From positions 1 to 64,000 of the forward strand of contig CAZJHX010000019.1 in assembly GCA_964545715.1 (NCBI GenBank): a stretch of 64,000 nucleotides of DNA. Direction: 5' to 3'. The translations under genes and the position numbers were made by a program. The stretch comes from CAZJHX01 sp964545715 (GTDB lineage Bacteria > Myxococcota_A > UBA9042 > GCA-2863065). Below the pieces are notes generated by a model. The model did not search any database. It saw only the letters and a list, made by a program, of their open reading frames with translations, and was not told the DNA's origin. Positions 8,933 through 18,504 of the stretch are shown in pieces (within the stretch, counting starts at the first letter, position 1; every line of letters begins with the position of its first letter).

Positions 8933-11839
8933 TTAGTTCTCCAACATGCCGCCAACGATCCATTCTTCTAGAATTTTTACTTCGGCGGGCTTCAGTGGGT
9001 CACCTACGGGTGGCATGACGGTGCCTGTGCAGGGGTTGTCCGGCTTGACCTTCAGCACGATGGCCTCGCCCAACGACGCGCCCTCGCAGTTGAGGCTCTC
9101 GCCGACCACGTTGACGTATGCGTCGAAGTTCAGCTCGCCCGAGTCGTTGCCGTCCACGTGGCACGGGGCGCAGCGCAGGGTCAAGATCGGCGCCACGTCG
9201 TCATCCCACGTCGGGATGGTCGGCGCCTCCACGTCGGGGCCCGCATCCTTGGGCCCCGCGTCCACTGCGTCGCCGGCCTGCGCAACCTCGCCCGCGTCGT
9301 CCGGGTTGTCTCCGCCCGGCCCGACGTCCTTCAACGCCAGCAGCGCCCCACCGGCAGACGTCGCGTAGCTGGCCTCGTCATCAAAGCCGTAGACCATCGC
9401 CGTGATCGGATGAGTCGAGGTGATGCGATGCACACCGTCGGTCACGGTCAACGTGATCGTCTTGTGGTACCCGCCGACCGTCACAAAATCGTTGGGCTGA
9501 ACCGGCAGGCCGTCAAACTGAACCGCCGCACCGATGGGGGCCGCGATGTTCACGTAGTCGAACGTGTAGCCCTTGGGGACCTCGATCATGATGTTGTCGG
9601 TCCACTGCTCTTCGGGCACCAACACCGCCATCGCGGGATCGCCGACCGGCTTGCACGTAAACGGGCCGTCGCCATCCAGCGTGGAGTTGCACAGGTGGCC
9701 GTCGGGGCAGTCCGCGTTGGTGTTGCACACCGGCGGCACGCACACGTCGCCCTGGAACGGCTTGGCGCCGGACGGATACAGCTTGCTGGACAGGCATTTG
9801 TAGCCCGGAACCGCACACACGTCGCTGGGGTTGCAGCCAAACTGACAGTGCCCCTGCACGACGGTGATCGTCTCCGGGGGCGGCTCCTCACCCGTATCAC
9901 CGCCGGTGTCCCCGGTATCGCCGGTGTCGCCGCCGGTATCCCCGGTGTCACCTGTATCCCCCGTGTCCTCGCCCGTGTCCCCGGTGTCGCCGCCGGTATC
10001 CCCGGTGTCGCCGGTGTCGCCACCTGTGTCTTCGGGCTCGACTTCGATCTCGAGCTCGACCAGCTCACAGGTCGCGTCGATCGGCGTCCCGCACTCCTTG
10101 GGGTCCTGGCCTTTGCCGCACAGGCTCGTGTCCAGGCACGCCTCGCCGTCCTCGAAGTTCTCGGGGTCACAGCCGGCCGGTGAGCACACGGTCTGCGACT
10201 CCAGCAGCCCACACGCGGCGCCCGGCTCCGCGCACGCCTCGTTGACGTTGCACGGCTCGTAGCAGATCGACGCCTTCAGACCCTCCACGCACACCGACCC
10301 GACCGGGCACGGTCCGTCGTCCGATTCACACGTGTTGCGGTGACACAGCCCCTCGCCCTTGGCGAAGCCGGGGACATCGCCGGACCGATCGTGACAGCTG
10401 AAGACCGGCGCCGGGCAGTCGTCCTTGAGCACCTGACACTTGGTGAAGCAGCGTCCCGCCTTGCCCTCGGTGAAGATCACGCACTGCTGCCCGCCCGGGC
10501 ACTCCACGTCCGAGAAGCAATACCGCCCTTGCAGCGTGCCCTCATGTCCGCTGGCCAGCAGCTGCGCGACCAGAATGGGCGCCGAGGCCTCCGCCAGGAA
10601 CGACGCCGCGGCCTCAAACTCCACCCACTCGCCACGATTCAACACCAACGGCGGGTGCACGGACGGTGAGAAGGTCACCTCGGTCTCGTCTTCCGCGGCG
10701 ACAACCCGCCAGTAATCCGGCGCGCTGCCCCGAGGCTCCGCGCGTGTGCCGACCACGCGCTGGCCCCAGCTTGCGACCGGCGGCATCGACTGCTCCAGGT
10801 GGTCCGAGCAGCACGCGTCGTTGGTGCGGGAGAGCACGTTGCCCGCAAACACGCTCACCGGCTTGCTGGCCAGCACCTCCGTGCCCGTCAGGTCGACGTC
10901 CACGCCGTTCCCGCGCAGGTTGAGCACCTCGCCCGGCTGCAGCGTCAGCGTGTACAGCTTGCCCGGCTCCATCGCGACGATGCCGCCCCCCGCCGCGATC
11001 GGACCGCTCGGCCGCACCGACACCGTGGTCTCAGATGAGTTGCCGACCACGGTCACAAAGGCGTTGTGCCGCCCCGTCACGGCGATGAACTCATGCGCTT
11101 TCGGCGTCGCCGGCAGCAGCTGCGAGACGTCGTTGGAGAACGTGGAGAGATCGAAGTTCAGCGGGTTGGCCTGGACCACCGCAAACGGCGCGTTGCCCTT
11201 GATCTCAAAGGCAAACAGGCCCTTCATTGTGCCCTTGACGTTGCGGATGCCCAGGGGCACCACCTGGCGCTGGCCCGGCGCGATGTCGTAGTCATGCTCG
11301 CCCAGCAGCGGCCCGCCGGCCACCTCGTGGATGGTGACGTGCACGGCGTCGGTCTCGCTCGGGTTGATGACCGTGACCCCGAAGGTGGCGTTCTCCGGTG
11401 CCACTGCGGGACCGTCACCGCCCGCGTTCTCCAGGTCCACCGCAAAATATCGGCACCCGAAGCCTGTGGCCGCCGCGGCCTCCAGCGAGCAGACGTCCAC
11501 GCAGTCACCGAGCACACAGATGCCGGTGTCGCACTCGCCGTCGCCCTTGCAGCCCTGCGCCGGTCCTTCGTCCTTGGGCTGCGGCACGTCCTCGACGACG
11601 TCGTCCGGCCCGGTGTCCGTTGTGTCGGTGGTGTCCGTAGCGTCCACCACGTCGCTCTCAGGCACATCGACTGCGCCCGTGTCGCCGCCTTCGTCCTGGA
11701 CGTCCACCACGTCCGGCGGCGGGGTCGGGCCACCCGTCGTCGGGCTGTCGACAACGCTGTCACCACACCCCACGGCGAAAACCAACACAAGGGCGAACAC
11801 CCGGAGGCACACGCCGCGACTGAGAAAACAGGGTCTCAC
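8933..11839 (-). CDS. Lipoprotein with IgGFc-binding-like domain, DTG linker and C-terminal c-type cytochrome domain
   Basis: A 968-residue protein. The GTG at 11839 was chosen because AGGA lies 8 nt upstream and it opens a signal peptide with lipobox FAVGC (Cys25). The N-terminal half has an acidic linker and then an IgGFc-binding-like beta region (SVFAGNVLSR, followed by MPPVASWGQRVVGTR). Cys-rich modules follow (FSDVECPGGQQC and similar), then a long GGDTGDTGDT linker encoded near 9885-10030. A heme-c motif, CAPCH, sits at residues 890-894, in a C-terminal domain like those of planctomycete-type cytochromes ending in PPVGDPLKP. It is probably a lipid-anchored redox or surface protein. The divergent neighbour at 12017 is also a cytochrome lipoprotein, suggesting shared control. 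Confidence 0.85.
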   Translation of the reverse strand: MRPCFLSRGVCLRVFALVLVFAVGCGDSVVDSPTTGGPTPPPDVVDVQDEGGDTGAVDVPESDVVDATDTTDTTDTGPDDVVEDVPQPKDEGPAQGCKGDGECDTGICVLGDCVDVCSLEAAAATGFGCRYFAVDLENAGGDGPAVAPENATFGVTVINPSETDAVHVTIHEVAGGPLLGEHDYDIAPGQRQVVPLGIRNVKGTMKGLFAFEIKGNAPFAVVQANPLNFDLSTFSNDVSQLLPATPKAHEFIAVTGRHNAFVTVVGNSSETTVSVRPSGPIAAGGGIVAMEPGKLYTLTLQPGEVLNLRGNGVDVDLTGTEVLASKPVSVFAGNVLSRTNDACCSDHLEQSMPPVASWGQRVVGTRAEPRGSAPDYWRVVAAEDETEVTFSPSVHPPLVLNRGEWVEFEAAASFLAEASAPILVAQLLASGHEGTLQGRYCFSDVECPGGQQCVIFTEGKAGRCFTKCQVLKDDCPAPVFSCHDRSGDVPGFAKGEGLCHRNTCESDDGPCPVGSVCVEGLKASICYEPCNVNEACAEPGAACGLLESQTVCSPAGCDPENFEDGEACLDTSLCGKGQDPKECGTPIDATCELVELEIEVEPEDTGGDTGDTGDTGGDTGDTGEDTGDTGDTGDTGGDTGDTGDTGGDTGEEPPPETITVVQGHCQFGCNPSDVCAVPGYKCLSSKLYPSGAKPFQGDVCVPPVCNTNADCPDGHLCNSTLDGDGPFTCKPVGDPAMAVLVPEEQWTDNIMIEVPKGYTFDYVNIAAPIGAAVQFDGLPVQPNDFVTVGGYHKTITLTVTDGVHRITSTHPITAMVYGFDDEASYATSAGGALLALKDVGPGGDNPDDAGEVAQAGDAVDAGPKDAGPDVEAPTIPTWDDDVAPILTLRCAPCHVDGNDSGELNFDAYVNVVGESLNCEGASLGEAIVLKVKPDNPCTGTVMPPVGDPLKPAEVKILEEWIVGGMLEN
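9885..10030. repeat. Low-complexity coding repeat (GGDTGDTGD linker)
   Basis: Iterated CCGGTGTCGCCGCCGGTATC-like units encode the roughly 45-residue Asp-Thr-Gly-rich spacer of the minus-strand cytochrome lipoprotein. The plus-strand frame through it (SPVSPVSPVS) is only its shadow. Confidence 0.7.
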
Positions 11840-11969
11840 GGCGCAAATCCTACCATTGCGCCGGGTTCGAGGAAAAACTGTCGCGCTTTGCGGCAGAACG
11901 CCCGCCAAACCGAACTTTGTTCTGAAATTATTTGCAGATCTCTCGCAAACATTAGGCTTTTCGGTTGTT

Positions 11970-11999
11970 TTGACCGTTACGTCGTGGTACGCCTATGTG
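11970..11999 (+). promoter_or_regulatory. Possible sigma-70-like promoter for the propeller-cytochrome lipoprotein
   Basis: TTGACC at 11970-11975 and TATGTG at 11994-11999 are separated by 18 nt, in the AT-richer 177-bp gap between divergent genes starting at 11839 and 12017. The -10 match is weak (3 of 6). AAGGGG lies 6 nt before the ATG at 12017 as a ribosome binding site. Confidence 0.3.
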
Positions 12000-12016
12000 T
12001 GTGTAAGGGGAAGTTT

Positions 12017-14596
12017 ATGAAAAACTTGATTCGCTCGTCCGCATTGACTCTCGCCGCCGCCACACTCGCTTTCGGGTGCGCGCCGACCGGCACGATCTCC
12101 GACAACGGCGCTGAAGAAGCCGCCAAGGGCGAGTTCGTCTTCAACCCGACAGAGAACGCGACCAATCCGGTCGATCCCGGCAAAGTTGATCCGGCCACTG
12201 AGGCCGATCCGAGCACCGTCCCGGGCGACGAGGGTACCCCCACCGCCGGCGCGAACAACCCCGAGGACCGCGTTGCCGAGCCGACCGAGCCCGTCGACGA
12301 GCCCGCCGAGGGCTACGACACCGAGATCCCCGAGGGCGAGTCCGCTGAGGGCGGCTCCTACGGCGACAACAAGGACGACGAGGACCCGATGAACGAGGCG
12401 TCGTCCGACGAGGTCTTCGGACCGGGCATGGAAGAGCCCGACACGAACGGCAACTCCGTTGGCCAGATCCCCAACGTGGGCTGGAAAAACGGCAGCAAGA
12501 TCGACGACTGGCCCGAGCCGGTCGATTTGGCCCCCTACCCCAACTCCCTGCCCGAGCTCCCGACCCCCCTCACGGAGCCCAACTACCAGCCGTGGACGAG
12601 CGGCCGCAGCATCCAGGTGCACAACGGCAACGTGTTTGTCGTCAGCACCGAGGCCAACAGCCTGGTCGTCTTCAGCGAGGAGACCGGCAAGGCCGAGCGC
12701 ATCGTCAACGTCGGCTCGCGTCCCGAGCAGGTCGTTGTGGCGCCGGACGGCACCGCCTACGTGACCCTGCGCTACGCCGCCTCCGTGGCGGTCGTGCCGG
12801 AGGGCTCCAGCCAGGTCAGCAAGACGGTCAAAGTCGGTACCGAGCCCTTCGGCCTGGCGCTTTCCCCCGACGCGCAGACGCTGTACGTGGCCATCTCCGG
12901 TGAGAACCGGGTCGTGGCCGTGACCGCCGACAAGCTCAGCCCGCTGAGCAACGTGCCGGTCGCCAACCGCCCGCGCGGTGTGGCCGTCAACCCCAACGGC
13001 GAGGTCTACTTCAGCACCCAGTTCGGCAGCGTCACGCGCTTCCAGACCAAAGCGGACGGCGCGCTCGTCTCCGCGTCGTCGCTGGCGCTGCGCAACGAGA
13101 ACCCCGCCGACGTCGCCATGCACCAGGGTGTCAAGATCGGCAAGACCGTCGCCACCCGCGCCTTTGCCAACGCCGTGAACCCGGCCACCGGCGCCGTGTA
13201 CGTCGCGCACGTCAACGCCAACCCGGGCTCGCCCGAGCAGTCGCTGACAGAGCTGCAGAACACGCAGGCGCAGACCAACACCGAGTGCGAGACCAAGTGC
13301 AAGTCTGTCTGCAAGAACGCCGGCGGCTACGGCGGCACGGTGTGCAACAACTCCTGCAACACGAACTGCAACACGACCACGCTGACCTTCCCGCACATCA
13401 TCCGGCCCATCGAGGTCTCAGTCTCCGTGTTTGACCCGGGCGCCGACGCGCCGGGCGCCGTTGAGAACGCGTCTCCAGTTCTCGACCAGAAGACGGGCGA
13501 GCCGATGACCGCGCTGTGCGACAAGCCGCTGGACGTGGCGCACCACCCCGAGTGGAGCCTGCTGTTCGTGGCCTGCAAGGGCACCGACAACGTCCTGGTG
13601 CTGAACTCGGCGACCAAGGACCCCATGCGGTCGACCGTCGCGGAGCTCAAGGTCGGACACGCGCCCAACGCCATCACGTTCTCGGCCGACGGCCAGTACG
13701 CCTATGTGCGCAACACGCAGTCCTACAGCATCTCGCGCGTCAACCTGGCGCCGCTGTTCTCCATGCAGTCACTGTCCGCCGGCACCGCCGCGCCCAACGA
13801 CAACGGCGGCATGTTCAAGCAGATCAACTCCGGCAAGGCGCTGACCAAGCCGGTCCTCGTCGAGCACGAGAAAGAGATCGTGTACGCGTTTGACACGCTG
13901 CCGACCGAGACCCTGCAGCTGGGTCGCCGCGTTTTCACGTTCTCGCGCTTCAACGGCCTGTCGGCCAAGGGCTTCTTCGCTTGCGAGACCTGCCACCCGC
14001 AGGGCGGCACCGAAGACAAGCTGGTTTGGTTCGTCAAGGACGGCCCGCGCCAGACCCCGATGCTGGCCGGCAAGATCAAGGGCACCGAGCCGTTCAACTG
14101 GGTCGGCACCGCCGAGACGCTGCAGCAGAACATCACCAACACGGTGAAGCGCATGGGCGGCAGCGGCCTCACGGACGCGCAGAAGGACGCGCTGTCGGAG
14201 TTCTTGGCGGAGGGCCTGATCCCGCCGCCCAACCCCAACGTGCTGGCCGGCGGTCTGACCGAGAGCCAGAAAGCGGGTAAAGAGCTGTTCTACCACCCGG
14301 CCATCGGCTGTGCGGAGTGCCACGCGGGCGAGACGGCCACCGACGGCGAGAACTGGGATGTCGGGACGTTCACGGACCTGGAGCTGGAGATTCACAACTT
14401 CGAGGGCACCGCTGCCGAGATGTCGCTGAACACGCCCAGTATCAAAGGTCTGTACTACAGCGCGCCGTACCTGCACGACGGCAGCTCCCACGACCTCTAC
14501 GATGTGCTGAACGCGACGTCCGCGACGATGGGCGTGAGCATGCAGCTCACCGGCAAGCAGCAGACCGACCTGGTCAACTACCTGCTGACTCTGTAA
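12017..14596 (+). CDS. Beta-propeller / di-heme cytochrome c lipoprotein
   Basis: An 859-residue protein. The ATG at 12017 follows an AAGGGG ribosome binding site and opens a signal peptide with lipobox AFGC (Cys21). An acidic linker (about 22-150) is followed by a YncE-like seven-bladed propeller (about 190-610; blades such as VVAPDGTAYVTLRYA). Two heme-c motifs, CETCH at 656-660 and CAECH at 765-769, lie in a region resembling the di-heme cytochrome-c peroxidase family, including the signature NTPSIKGLYYSAPYLHDGS. A Cys-rich loop near residues 420-455 (about eight Cys) interrupts the propeller. It is probably an exported redox enzyme or electron carrier; the substrate is unknown. It is divergent from another c-type cytochrome lipoprotein. 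Confidence 0.87.
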   Translation: MKNLIRSSALTLAAATLAFGCAPTGTISDNGAEEAAKGEFVFNPTENATNPVDPGKVDPATEADPSTVPGDEGTPTAGANNPEDRVAEPTEPVDEPAEGYDTEIPEGESAEGGSYGDNKDDEDPMNEASSDEVFGPGMEEPDTNGNSVGQIPNVGWKNGSKIDDWPEPVDLAPYPNSLPELPTPLTEPNYQPWTSGRSIQVHNGNVFVVSTEANSLVVFSEETGKAERIVNVGSRPEQVVVAPDGTAYVTLRYAASVAVVPEGSSQVSKTVKVGTEPFGLALSPDAQTLYVAISGENRVVAVTADKLSPLSNVPVANRPRGVAVNPNGEVYFSTQFGSVTRFQTKADGALVSASSLALRNENPADVAMHQGVKIGKTVATRAFANAVNPATGAVYVAHVNANPGSPEQSLTELQNTQAQTNTECETKCKSVCKNAGGYGGTVCNNSCNTNCNTTTLTFPHIIRPIEVSVSVFDPGADAPGAVENASPVLDQKTGEPMTALCDKPLDVAHHPEWSLLFVACKGTDNVLVLNSATKDPMRSTVAELKVGHAPNAITFSADGQYAYVRNTQSYSISRVNLAPLFSMQSLSAGTAAPNDNGGMFKQINSGKALTKPVLVEHEKEIVYAFDTLPTETLQLGRRVFTFSRFNGLSAKGFFACETCHPQGGTEDKLVWFVKDGPRQTPMLAGKIKGTEPFNWVGTAETLQQNITNTVKRMGGSGLTDAQKDALSEFLAEGLIPPPNPNVLAGGLTESQKAGKELFYHPAIGCAECHAGETATDGENWDVGTFTDLELEIHNFEGTAAEMSLNTPSIKGLYYSAPYLHDGSSHDLYDVLNATSATMGVSMQLTGKQQTDLVNYLLTL

Positions 14597-14709
14597 CAGC
14601 GGCCCGCACGGGCAGCCGATCCATACTTTCGCTGAGCTCCCGGTGGGGGAGTGTGTTAAAAGCCACAGCTGCGATCAGCGCAGCGAGTGCGCACACAGCG
14701 AGCAGTATT

Positions 14710-15735
14710 GTGACCCAGCCACGCTTCACAGAAGACGCCAACGCCCGCGACGACGGATCTATTTCGCGCCCGATCAGCGTCGCCCCCATGATGGACCGCA
14801 CGGATCGACATTTTCGGTACTTCATGCGGCTGATCACGCGTCACACGCTGCTGTACACGGAGATGGTCACCACGTCCGCAATCCTGCACGGCGACCAGGA
14901 TCAGCTGCTGGGCTACTCGCGGCTGGAGCACCCGCTATCGCTTCAGCTGGGCGGTCAGGACCCCGGTGAGCTGGCGACGTGCGCAAAGATCGCGCAGGAC
15001 CGGGGTTACGACGAGGTCAACCTCAACGTCGGGTGCCCATCCAGCCGCGTACAGAGCGCATCTTTTGGGGCCGCGCTGATGCTCAAGCCCGAGCGGGTGG
15101 CCGAGGGCGTGGCGGCGATGCAGGCGGCGGTCGACATCCCGGTGACGGTCAAACATCGCATCGGCGTGGACGAGGTCGACCGCTACGAGGACATGGCCAA
15201 CTTCGTCTCGGTGGTGGCCGGGTCGGGCTGCCGTCGCTTTACGGTGCACGCGCGCAAGGCGTGGCTGAGTGGGCTGAGCCCCAAACAGAACCGCACGGTG
15301 CCGCCGCTGCGCTACGACGACGTATATCGGCTGAAGCAGGACTTCAGCCACCTGTGGATCGAGATCAACGGCGGCTTTACGGACGTCGCGCGCGCGCATG
15401 ACCAGCTGCAGCGCGTGGACGCTGTGATGTTGGGACGGGCGGCCTACGACAACCCGTACGGCTTCTCGGTGGCGGACCGTCTGTACTTTGGCGACGACAG
15501 CCCGGTTCGCAGCCGGCGCGAGGTGGCGCTGGAGATGGTGGAGTACCTGGCCGCGGAGGTCGCTCGTGGCGGGCGCGTGCACAACGTGACGCGGCACATG
15601 CTGCAGCTGTTCAACGGTCAGCGGGGCGCGCGCGCATGGCGACGGTTTCTGGGCGATCCGTCGAACCACAACGCCGAGATCATCACCCGGGCGCTGGCGA
15701 TGCGGGAGTCTCCGCAAACATCCCGTCCTGCGTAA
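14710..15735 (+). CDS. dusA: tRNA-dihydrouridine synthase, DusA-like
   Basis: A 341-residue FMN-dependent enzyme expected to reduce uridines in the D-loop of tRNA. Family signatures are clear: SRPISVAPMMDRTDRH at the N-terminus, catalytic Cys109 in NLNVGCPSSRV, HARKAWLSGLSPKQNR, and GRAAYDNPY. The length matches DusA (about 330-345). No ATG precedes the conserved start of the fold. The GTG at 14710 is the best compromise, but GTG 14653 is also possible (360 residues). Its 3' end overlaps the convergent isomerase gene by 53 bp. The 113 bp upstream of 14710 hold no recognised feature. Confidence 0.88.
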   Translation: MTQPRFTEDANARDDGSISRPISVAPMMDRTDRHFRYFMRLITRHTLLYTEMVTTSAILHGDQDQLLGYSRLEHPLSLQLGGQDPGELATCAKIAQDRGYDEVNLNVGCPSSRVQSASFGAALMLKPERVAEGVAAMQAAVDIPVTVKHRIGVDEVDRYEDMANFVSVVAGSGCRRFTVHARKAWLSGLSPKQNRTVPPLRYDDVYRLKQDFSHLWIEINGGFTDVARAHDQLQRVDAVMLGRAAYDNPYGFSVADRLYFGDDSPVRSRREVALEMVEYLAAEVARGGRVHNVTRHMLQLFNGQRGARAWRRFLGDPSNHNAEIITRALAMRESPQTSRPA

Positions 15736-16975
15736 AGGTCAGGGCTTGCGGCTGCGAGACCACCGCGCAGTCGGCCAGATCGGCCAGCATCGGCTCGGTC
15801 ACCCACAGCCGCGACAGATGATGGGTGTCGGTGATGCGGGCGATACGCGCGGTGGCCGGGGTTATGCCGACGCAGCACGCCAGCGCGATCTCCAGGGCCT
15901 GCTTGTCCGTCGGCGCGGTGATGGGGATGCGGGCGTTCTCCGGCGTCTTGGCGGTCAGGCTGTTCACGTGCGTCTTGTGCGGATCGATGGCGTCCACAGC
16001 GGCTTGCAGCGCGACATCGGCCACCCCGATACCGGCCGCATGACCGGCCGTGGCCGGCGTCAGGCTCCGCACGATGATCCGCTGAATGCTGGGGCCGTCG
16101 GCGCGACGCCCCGTGTGGTCGCGGCCGATGACGTTGGGATCCATGCCGACCCCGCTGATGTCCTTGCCGATACGGTCCACTATTAATATATGGGCGTCTG
16201 AAAACGGGAGTCGCGCCATCCGTGCGCGGGCGGCGGCCAGAAGCTCCGCCTCGCGCGCGATCAGGGTGGCGGGCTCAAGAACGTCGAGCGTAGCCAGCCG
16301 TCCGTAGCCGTTCTCGACCAGCGCCACGCCTGCGACGACGGGCGTGTGTGCCAGAACGTGAGACGCGACCTGGGGGATCAGCTGCGCAAAGGCGCTGTAG
16401 CCTCGGGAGTGAAAGGTGTGCGCGCCCTCGCGATTGCCCAGGCCGATGGCCAGCATCTTGGCGAGACCGCTCTCGTTGGCGCCGCTGAACCCGGTGTGAG
16501 GCTTGATGCGGTTGATGGGGATGACGGCATCGGCCCCCGCGGCGATCGCGTCGACGTGGACGGGAACCTGCTCGCCTCCGAAGTCGACGGCACCGACCAC
16601 GTGGGTGTCCATCCCCGCCCGGATCGGGCATCGGCAGGCCGCCTCGGTAATGCCCAGACGCTCGAGAACGGCACACTGACCCGCCGCGGTGGCGCCGCCG
16701 TGGCTGCCCATGGCGGGTGTGACGAAGGGATCGCCGCCAAGCGCGCGCACGCGACCGGCCACGGCCGCGACGACCTCTGCCAGGCGGTCGATGCCGCGAC
16801 TGCCGACCGCCAGGCATACGCGCTGACCTGCCAGTCGCGTGTTCAGAGCAGCCAGAGCGGGCTGCAATAACCCCAGGTCTGTGTCATCTAAAGACTGCTG
16901 AACCCGAACCCAATCAGGGAGGTTCTCGATGGTCGGATCGGAGCGCACGGACCGTGTTTTTACCACGTTATGCAT
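15683..16975 (-). CDS. LarA-like nickel-pincer-cofactor-dependent isomerase (DUF2088 family)
   Basis: A 430-residue protein of the lactate racemase (LarA) superfamily, most like the subgroup with the PAMGSHGGATAAGQ motif. The segment VNGRIKPHT of relatives is seen here as INRIKPHTGFSGANES. LarA homologues racemise or epimerise 2-hydroxyacids with a pyridinium nickel-pincer cofactor. The substrate cannot be read from the sequence. No larB, larC or larE cofactor genes are in the window. The ATG at 16975 is the first sensible start; the ribosome binding site is poor. Its 3' end overlaps dusA by 53 bp. No signal peptide is present, so it is cytosolic. Confidence 0.8.
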   Translation of the reverse strand: MHNVVKTRSVRSDPTIENLPDWVRVQQSLDDTDLGLLQPALAALNTRLAGQRVCLAVGSRGIDRLAEVVAAVAGRVRALGGDPFVTPAMGSHGGATAAGQCAVLERLGITEAACRCPIRAGMDTHVVGAVDFGGEQVPVHVDAIAAGADAVIPINRIKPHTGFSGANESGLAKMLAIGLGNREGAHTFHSRGYSAFAQLIPQVASHVLAHTPVVAGVALVENGYGRLATLDVLEPATLIAREAELLAAARARMARLPFSDAHILIVDRIGKDISGVGMDPNVIGRDHTGRRADGPSIQRIIVRSLTPATAGHAAGIGVADVALQAAVDAIDPHKTHVNSLTAKTPENARIPITAPTDKQALEIALACCVGITPATARIARITDTHHLSRLWVTEPMLADLADCAVVSQPQALTFTQDGMFAETPASPAPG

Positions 16976-17040
16976 TGAGTTGCGCCGCGATAGCGGGTAC
17001 AAGAACTTCACACCTTTAATACGTAGGGGCACAGAGCGGT

Positions 17041-18504
17041 ATGAAGCTGGTACGCGAGTTGATCGGATCGGTGGCGATTGCGGGATTGGTTCTTTTTGGC
17101 GCAGCGTGCGGCGGTGAGACGGCGAAAACCACCACCTCCACCGGCGTCGGAACAGGCGCCACGACGGGCGGCCCGACCGGCACCGGCGATACGCTCGGCG
17201 GCACGACCGACGACACCGGCGTCGCGGACACCGGCACCGGCACGCCCGGCACAACCGACACCGGCCCGGGGACGACGGATACGGACGACACCGGCACCGG
17301 CGCACCCGACACCACGGACACGACCGGCGACGACACCACGACCACCGACACGGGCGTGGACACGGGCCCCGCGCCCGGCGAAAACCACCCCTGCCAGGAG
17401 AGCGAGGCGCCCAACTCCAACGACGCCGACATCACGGCGTGCGTATGCGCGGAGGACACGTACTGCTGCGAGAACGCCTGGGACTTCCTGTGTGTGCAAA
17501 AAGTCACCGATGTCTGCGGCGTCAGCTGCGCGTGTGAGGACCTGCCGGCAGAGGTCACGGCCTGCAGCGAGGACGCGGACTGCGACTTCTGTGACGACGG
17601 CGACAAGTGCAACGGTGGCTACAAGTGCGACGGCGGCACCTGCGTGGCCACACCAGCGGTCGTCTGCGACAGCTCGGGCGACAAGGGCTGCACCAAAAAC
17701 ACCTGCAGCCCGATCAGCGGCGAGTGCGCCATGACCGGGGACGAGTCGGTCTGCGAGGACGACAAGGCCTGCACGACGGACACCTGCGACGCCGAAACCG
17801 GAGAATGCTCCAACACGGAGATCCCGGAGTGCGGGACCAACCACCCGTGCAAGGCGGCGAGCACGCCCGGCTCCAACGACGACACGATCACGGCCTGCGC
17901 GTGCGAGGCGGACAGCTACTGCTGCAACTTCCAGTGGGACGGCAGCTGTGTGAACACGGCCAAGAAGGAGTGCGGTCTGACGTGTGACTGCGCGACGCTC
18001 GATCCGACGACGACCGCTTGCGAGTCCGACTCCGACTGCGGCTTCTGTGACGACGACACGAACAAGTGCAACGGCACCTGGAAGTGCGGTGAGGGCGGGC
18101 TCTGCGAGTCGGTGGCGCCGGTCGTGTGCGACGAGGCGCTCAACAACGGCTGCGCCAAGAACACCTGCAACGAGTTCAGCGGCATCTGCGAGCTGACGGG
18201 CGACGACGCGGGCTGCGACACAGACGGCGACCCGGCCACGTTCGACTTCTGCAACACCGAGACCGGCCAGTGTGAGGTCAAGGTGGCCAGCTGCGCCGAC
18301 CAGTGCGGCGTGTACGACGCGACGGCGCCGTGCTTCTGCGATACGTCCTGCTTCCAGTTCGAGGACTGCTGCGAGGACATCTGCGACACCTGCAAGACCC
18401 CGTGCGGCGCCGAGGACTCTGAGGACCTGTGCGAGGGCAAGAAAGAGGTCGAGGCGCTGTGCGTCGACGGCGGCACCACCGGCGAGGGCGGCGACGACGG
18501 CTGA
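17041..18504 (+). CDS. Cys-rich lipoprotein with duplicated module and somatomedin-B-like end
   Basis: A 487-residue protein. Its signal peptide ends at lipobox FGAAC (Cys23). A Thr/Asp/Gly linker follows (about 25-115). Two copies of a roughly 150-residue Cys-rich unit start with NHPCQESEAPNSNDADITAC and NHPCKAASTPGSNDDTITAC. Each contains a YCCxxxWDxxCV segment and a CDFCDDGDKCNG-type segment. Near the C-terminus, CFCDTSCFQFEDCCEDICDTC-like spacing resembles a somatomedin B domain. The protein ends in an acidic tail. It is probably a disulfide-stabilised surface protein; the function is unknown. It is followed immediately by the convergent hydrolase gene (stop codons adjacent at 18504/18505). 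Confidence 0.8.
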   Translation: MKLVRELIGSVAIAGLVLFGAACGGETAKTTTSTGVGTGATTGGPTGTGDTLGGTTDDTGVADTGTGTPGTTDTGPGTTDTDDTGTGAPDTTDTTGDDTTTTDTGVDTGPAPGENHPCQESEAPNSNDADITACVCAEDTYCCENAWDFLCVQKVTDVCGVSCACEDLPAEVTACSEDADCDFCDDGDKCNGGYKCDGGTCVATPAVVCDSSGDKGCTKNTCSPISGECAMTGDESVCEDDKACTTDTCDAETGECSNTEIPECGTNHPCKAASTPGSNDDTITACACEADSYCCNFQWDGSCVNTAKKECGLTCDCATLDPTTTACESDSDCGFCDDDTNKCNGTWKCGEGGLCESVAPVVCDEALNNGCAKNTCNEFSGICELTGDDAGCDTDGDPATFDFCNTETGQCEVKVASCADQCGVYDATAPCFCDTSCFQFEDCCEDICDTCKTPCGAEDSEDLCEGKKEVEALCVDGGTTGEGGDDG

